Assembly: GCF_001567585.1 (NCBI RefSeq)
Contig: NZ_LRQV01000066.1
Location: 1-36,222 of the forward strand
DNA from: Micromonospora rosaria
Lineage (GTDB): Bacteria > Actinomycetota > Actinomycetes > Mycobacteriales > Micromonosporaceae
Reading direction: 5' to 3'
DNA length: 36,222 bases
This document shows, one piece after another, positions 33,469 through 36,222 of the stretch (positions within the stretch are counted from its first letter, which is position 1; each line of letters starts with the position of its first letter). The translations under genes and the position numbers were made by a program. The notes below the pieces were generated by a model that worked only from the letters and a program-made list of their open reading frames with translations, did not search any database and had not been told where the DNA came from.

Positions 33469-33822
33469 CTACCCGGAGGAATCATCGTCGGCCGTTCCTT
33501 TCTTCGCTCCCCGAGGCCCAGCCCAGTATCGGAAGACCCGCTGAACCTCTCCGTGCCACGGAACCTTCCCGTCCTGCCAGCCGGCTCCCGGCTGGCCGGT
33601 GCTGGCGTTGACGACCAGCGCAGCGAGCGATGGCTCCTTGTGCGCAATGCACTCGTTCGATACGTCCACCAGGACATGCCGAAGTTGGTTCCGCAGGCCG
33701 ACGCCAGAGATCCCGATGGCGGCGCCAAGCTCGCCGTACGTCAGGATGGACCGCCGCATGGCTGCAACGATCAGAGCCGCCCTAGCTTGAAGCGCCCACT
33801 GTGCCCTCATCCCGTTCGTCAC
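33469..33822 (-). CDS. Small uncharacterised protein (117 residues)
   Basis: I do not recognise a named family. After a helical start (ALQARAALIVAAMRRSILTY) there is GELGAAIGISGVGLRNQLRH, HVLVDVSNECIAHKEPSLAA and then LVVNASTGQPGAGWQDGK, ending VPWHGEVQRVFRYW and a charged tail. The pattern TYGELAxxIG...LxALVVNxxTGxPGxGW recurs in small actinobacterial proteins I have seen without assigned function. The frame is open far upstream, but only from GTG 33822 does the sequence look protein-like; the ribosome site is weak, and ATG 33810 is an alternative. It follows the DUF5753 gene by 106 bases on the same strand. Confidence 0.6.
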   Translation of the reverse strand: MTNGMRAQWALQARAALIVAAMRRSILTYGELGAAIGISGVGLRNQLRHVLVDVSNECIAHKEPSLAALVVNASTGQPGAGWQDGKVPWHGEVQRVFRYWAGPRGAKKGTADDDSSG

Positions 33823-33928
33823 ACGGGCATCTTGCCGGTGTCGTGACCGCACTTGGTCAACCTTCCAGCCACCGAACCTCAACGTTTGGCCAACTACGCC
33901 CGCCCCGACACGAACCACCGGCCCCACC

Positions 33929-34981
33929 TCAGTCGCCCATGTCGTCGATCTGCGCGCCCCGCAGCTCGTCGATCGAGCGAACCGGTGCCACACCCTGTGC
34001 CTGCGCGAGGTCGGCCAGGCTCAGGGGCTCGACGCTGTCGAGTCGATGCGGCCCGAACGGGTGTGGAATGGGGATCCTCGTGCCGTTCGGCTCTGGCTCA
34101 CCCTCACCTGCGCCGTGGTGGACGTCTTCGAGGATCTTGGTGATGAGTCGGGCGGATTGGGCCTGGTCCAGCGCCAGGGCGTCGAGGCTGGCCCAGATCC
34201 GCTCGTAGGCGGTTACCTCACCCGGCCGGTCGAGGTAGAGAGCGCCGGTGAGGAACTCGCGGTAGATGACGGGTGGCGCCGGCGCCACCCGGTTGCCGGG
34301 CGGGAAGTCCAGCAGCACGAACCCGCCCGCGACAGTACCGGCGTGCGGGCCGGCGACCAGTGGCAGCACCCGGATCGACACGTTCGGCTGCCGACTCACG
34401 GCCAGCAGGTGTCGAAGCTGGTCGGCCATCGCCGCCGGACCACCGACGGGACGCAGCAGCACCTCCTCGGCGGGCACCGCCTCGAAGCGGGGCGGCGCGG
34501 GCAACCGCCGCCGCAGCAGCCCCTGCCGACCCAGCCGCGCCTCGACCAGCCGATCCCGCTCACCGTCGGGCCGATGCTGGCAGGTGACCGCCGCGTACTC
34601 CCTGGTCTGCAGCAGCGCGGGGACCAGCACCGGCTGGTACTCCCGCAGCCGGCCGGCGGTGGCCTCCAGGGCGGCGTACAGGTCGAACCAGTCGGGGATC
34701 GCCCCACCGTAGGCGTACCACCAGCCCTTGGCCCTCGTCTCCCCGGCCAGGCCGACCAGCGCGGCGCTCACCGGGCCCGTCGCCCCGTACAGCTCGCACA
34801 TGGCCCACACGTCCGAGCTGCGGACCGGGCCGGCAGCACCCTCGATCCGCCACACCTTCTGCCGGCTGCACTGCAACGCACCCGCCGCGCCCTCCACCGT
34901 CATCCGCGCCTCGGTGCGTAACTCGCTCAGCAGCCGCCCGAGCACCCGCCGGGGCACACTCGACGCCAGGTCCTCGCTCAC
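33929..34981 (-). CDS. Helix-turn-helix regulator with DUF5753 and antitoxin-like C-terminal tail
   Basis: A 350-residue XRE/DUF5753 (Scr1-type) regulator. Helix-turn-helix: LGRLLSELRTEARMTVEGAA and SRQKVWRIEG. DUF5753: AKGWWYAYGG, VLVPALLQTREYA, VGGPAAMADQLRHLLAV and FLTGALYLDRPGEVTAYERI. It has about 55 residues more than the relative at 872: an acidic linker, then LSLADLAQAQGVAPVRSIDE and LRG, resembling the short AxxQGVxPVxSxDxLRG element found in small Phd/DUF-type antitoxins. The GTG at 34981 overlaps the stop of the preceding small gene (GTGA), with GGGGGAG 9 bases upstream. An upstream in-frame start at 35038 would overlap that gene further. It may act as an antitoxin-type regulator of the local module. 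Confidence 0.83.
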   Translation of the reverse strand: MSEDLASSVPRRVLGRLLSELRTEARMTVEGAAGALQCSRQKVWRIEGAAGPVRSSDVWAMCELYGATGPVSAALVGLAGETRAKGWWYAYGGAIPDWFDLYAALEATAGRLREYQPVLVPALLQTREYAAVTCQHRPDGERDRLVEARLGRQGLLRRRLPAPPRFEAVPAEEVLLRPVGGPAAMADQLRHLLAVSRQPNVSIRVLPLVAGPHAGTVAGGFVLLDFPPGNRVAPAPPVIYREFLTGALYLDRPGEVTAYERIWASLDALALDQAQSARLITKILEDVHHGAGEGEPEPNGTRIPIPHPFGPHRLDSVEPLSLADLAQAQGVAPVRSIDELRGAQIDDMGD

Positions 34982-35289
34982 CGCTCCCGACTCCCCCGCC
35001 GCCAGGCATCCGCCGCCGGAGACTGCACCGGCCGGCACCCCGCGCGCTGGTTGCCACCCCGCCCACCGGGCCGCTCCGGACGCCGGTTCACCAGCCGCGC
35101 CGGCCGTTCCGCCGGCATCTCGTAGACCACCGCGCCGTCACACCGCGAGGTCACCACCGATCCGGGTACGCGAGCCTCGCCATCTATCAGCCGCCACCGC
35201 CCCGGCGAGGCCCTGCCGGACATCACCCGCCCGACCAGGCCCGCCACCGCCTCTCCCACCCGCAAGAACCACTTCCACCGCCTGGCCAT
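34978..35289 (-). CDS. Small basic protein coupled to the DUF5753 regulator, unknown function
   Basis: A 103-residue protein I cannot assign. The N-terminus MARRWKWFLRVGEAVAGLVG is basic and amphipathic or weakly hydrophobic. The middle (WRLIDGEARVPGSVVTSRCD, then GAVVYEMPAERPARLVNRR) could be a small beta-rich unit, and the end is Arg-rich and probably disordered. Support for a real gene: GGGAGGA ribosome site 3-9 bases before the ATG, and a GTGA overlap with the regulator at 33929, which implies translational coupling. DUF5753 regulators are often partnered with DUF397 proteins, but this one does not look like DUF397. An unrelated toxin or partner is possible. Confidence 0.55.
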   Translation of the reverse strand: MARRWKWFLRVGEAVAGLVGRVMSGRASPGRWRLIDGEARVPGSVVTSRCDGAVVYEMPAERPARLVNRRPERPGGRGGNQRAGCRPVQSPAADAWRRGSRER

Positions 35290-35299
35290 GCGTCCTCCC

Positions 35300-35400
35300 A
35301 TCGGTGTGCCGCCGTGCGACTACTTTACAACCAAACAAGCCTTTCAAGCTATAGATCGTAAGGCAGGCATACGTTGCAAGACCCATCGGCAGCTGTGATG
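35300..35400. promoter_or_regulatory. AT-richer divergent promoter region
   Basis: This short stretch between the minus-strand small gene and the plus-strand GntR gene is clearly less GC-rich than its surroundings. TATAGA at 35350-35355 could be a -10 box for the GntR gene, with TTACAA about 19 bases upstream. No clear leftward promoter could be fixed. Confidence 0.35.
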
Positions 35401-35410
35401 AACTCCGGCC

Positions 35411-35653
35411 ATGGCGCCCTACGAGCCGCTGTGGCGAAGGATCCGACGGGAGATCCAAACCAAGATCGCCGCAGGCATCCTGAAGCCCGGCGACAAGCTC
35501 CCCACCACCCGGGAACTGGCCGACCAGTACGACACGTCGGGCGTCACGGTCAGGAAGGCCATCGACCTTCTCATCGAGGCAGGCGTCTTGGAAGGCCGGC
35601 AAGGTGTGGGCGTCTTCGTTGCCGACACCCCCGACGAGAACGCATCTGGGTAA
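35411..35653 (+). CDS. Minimal GntR-family DNA-binding protein (winged helix only)
   Basis: An 80-residue protein that is just the GntR winged helix: LWRRIRREIQTKIAAGILKP, GDKLPTTRELADQYDTSGVT, VRKAIDLLIEAGVLEGRQGV and GVFVAD. No effector-binding domain follows. Such minimal GntR proteins are common in actinomycete plasmids and integrative elements and in accessory regions. The ATG at 35411 has no strong ribosome site. It is divergent from the small gene and regulator at 34978-33929. Its targets are unknown. Confidence 0.82.
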   Translation: MAPYEPLWRRIRREIQTKIAAGILKPGDKLPTTRELADQYDTSGVTVRKAIDLLIEAGVLEGRQGVGVFVADTPDENASG

Positions 35654-35823
35654 GCGTGCCGGCCGGGTACGGAGAGCGATGACGCCGACCCAGGCCTGAG
35701 CCAGGTCTCATCCGCCCCCGCGCACCAGGCAGGCTCGCCGAAATACCTGCGATCGGGCTTCCATCACCGCGAGGCGCCACCCGGCTTGCGAATTATTCGG
35801 AGCTATTATTTCTCGGCAGCGGC
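35654..35823. other. Short intergenic region, nothing recognised
   Basis: It changes from GC-rich to distinctly AT-richer near 35790 (AATTATTCGGAGCTATTATT), marking a compositional border just before the broken gene at the window edge. Confidence 0.4.
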
Positions 35824-36192
35824 TTATGAAGGTTGCCAGCCTGAATCGACAGCATCCTGAATCCGCTTACTGAACACCGCGTGAGCTTGCCGATACTCAC
35901 TCTCCCTATTCGCCTTGCAGAAAGGTGCGGCATACCCATCCGGCACGCGACTTCCCTCCGGATCATCGAGATAGTCAATCAACTCCTCATAATCCCCCCG
36001 CTTTTGTTGAGACCCGAACACGCGATGGTTCCCTGCAATTCGTCGCCCTTGCGCATCAAAATAGGTGACATCCTCGTAATCCCAAAGCACAGGATATCGC
36101 GATCGATAGATAGAGATGAGCTCCTCGTCGGAGATGCCGATCCAAGAAGCGACTATGGCATCAATGAGCCTTTTCCAACCTGATCTGGCAGT
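35824..36192 (-). pseudogene. C-terminal part of an unidentified gene, probably frameshifted
   Basis: The minus-strand frame gives a coherent protein: LIDAIVASWIGISDEELISI, YRSRYPVLWDYEDVTYFDAQ, GRRIAGNHRVFGSQQKRGDY, EELIDYLDDPEGSRVPDGYA and PFCKANRESEYRQAHAVFSK, ending GWQPS. The first usable start is a GTG at 36088-36090, inside conserved-looking sequence. Upstream the frame is closed by TGA at 36193, while the neighbouring frame is open to the window edge (DHRATHTAPELPDQVGK). A one-base shift at the A-run near 36170 would join them. I therefore read it as the 3' end of a longer gene broken by a frameshift. GC content is much lower than in the rest of the window, suggesting recent acquisition. 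Function not recognised. Confidence 0.5.
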
Positions 36193-36222
36193 TCAGGGGC
36201 GGTGTGCGTAGCCCGGTGATCG

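Noticed and set aside
1..36222. tRNA, rRNA, transposase, integrase or attachment site
   Set aside because: I looked for cloverleaf-type ends, DDE transposase and recombinase motifs and terminal repeats and saw none, although the right end looks accessory.

Overview
The window is very GC-rich with strong third-position GC bias, uses GTG starts often, and has genes packed with 4-base ATGA/GTGA overlaps. Together with the families present (DUF5753/Scr1-type regulators, TAT-exported phosphatase, eukaryotic-type Ser/Thr kinases, DUF1028, NADAR), this indicates an actinomycete chromosome, most likely Micromonosporaceae. The genus is inferred from gene style only. I see no rRNA, tRNA, CRISPR array, IS element or integrase.

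Left part (1-8750). A truncated membrane-channel gene on the minus strand is followed by a DUF5753 helix-turn-helix regulator with a good promoter and a palindrome at its start site. Next is a seven-gene sugar operon: PfkB/ribokinase-like kinase, RbsC-like permease, lipoprotein binding protein, RbsA-like double ATPase, RbsD pyranase, DeoC-like aldolase and a GntR/UTRA regulator. A clear promoter and a 24-bp inverted-repeat operator precede the operon, and a strong hairpin ends it. The kinase and aldolase both depart from the classical enzymes at motif positions, so the true sugar may not be ribose.

Middle part (8750-18050). Four plus-strand genes form a tryptophan/kynurenine-type unit: a short tryptophan 2,3-dioxygenase-like protein, a second long one, a kynureninase-like PLP enzyme and a methyltransferase. 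It converges through a shared hairpin on a minus-strand gene for a 68-residue peptide. An 850-bp non-coding stretch with tandem 18-20 bp duplications and an AT-rich perfect inverted repeat follows. Then come a DUF1028 protein, a TAT-exported metallophosphatase and a NADAR N-glycosidase-type protein.

Right part (18083-33000). A long minus-strand run, read from right to left, contains a 2141-residue DEAD/DEAH helicase with DUF1998 and a nuclease-like C-terminal region, a RelE-fold/UvrD helicase fusion overlapping it by 4 bases, a Ser/Thr kinase 54 bases further on, then a membrane-anchored protein and a second kinase of the same design. Divergent from the large helicase is a basic protein with two copies of a helix-turn-helix-like unit and a Cys cluster; convergent with that is a PIN_8-type nuclease. 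This looks like a defence island built around a DruE/MrfA-like helicase, and it is the best candidate here for an undescribed system.

Right end (33000-36222). An accessory zone holds a decayed DUF5753 regulator, a small uncharacterised protein, an intact DUF5753 regulator with an antitoxin-like tail, a translationally coupled small protein, a minimal GntR protein and an AT-richer broken gene at the edge.
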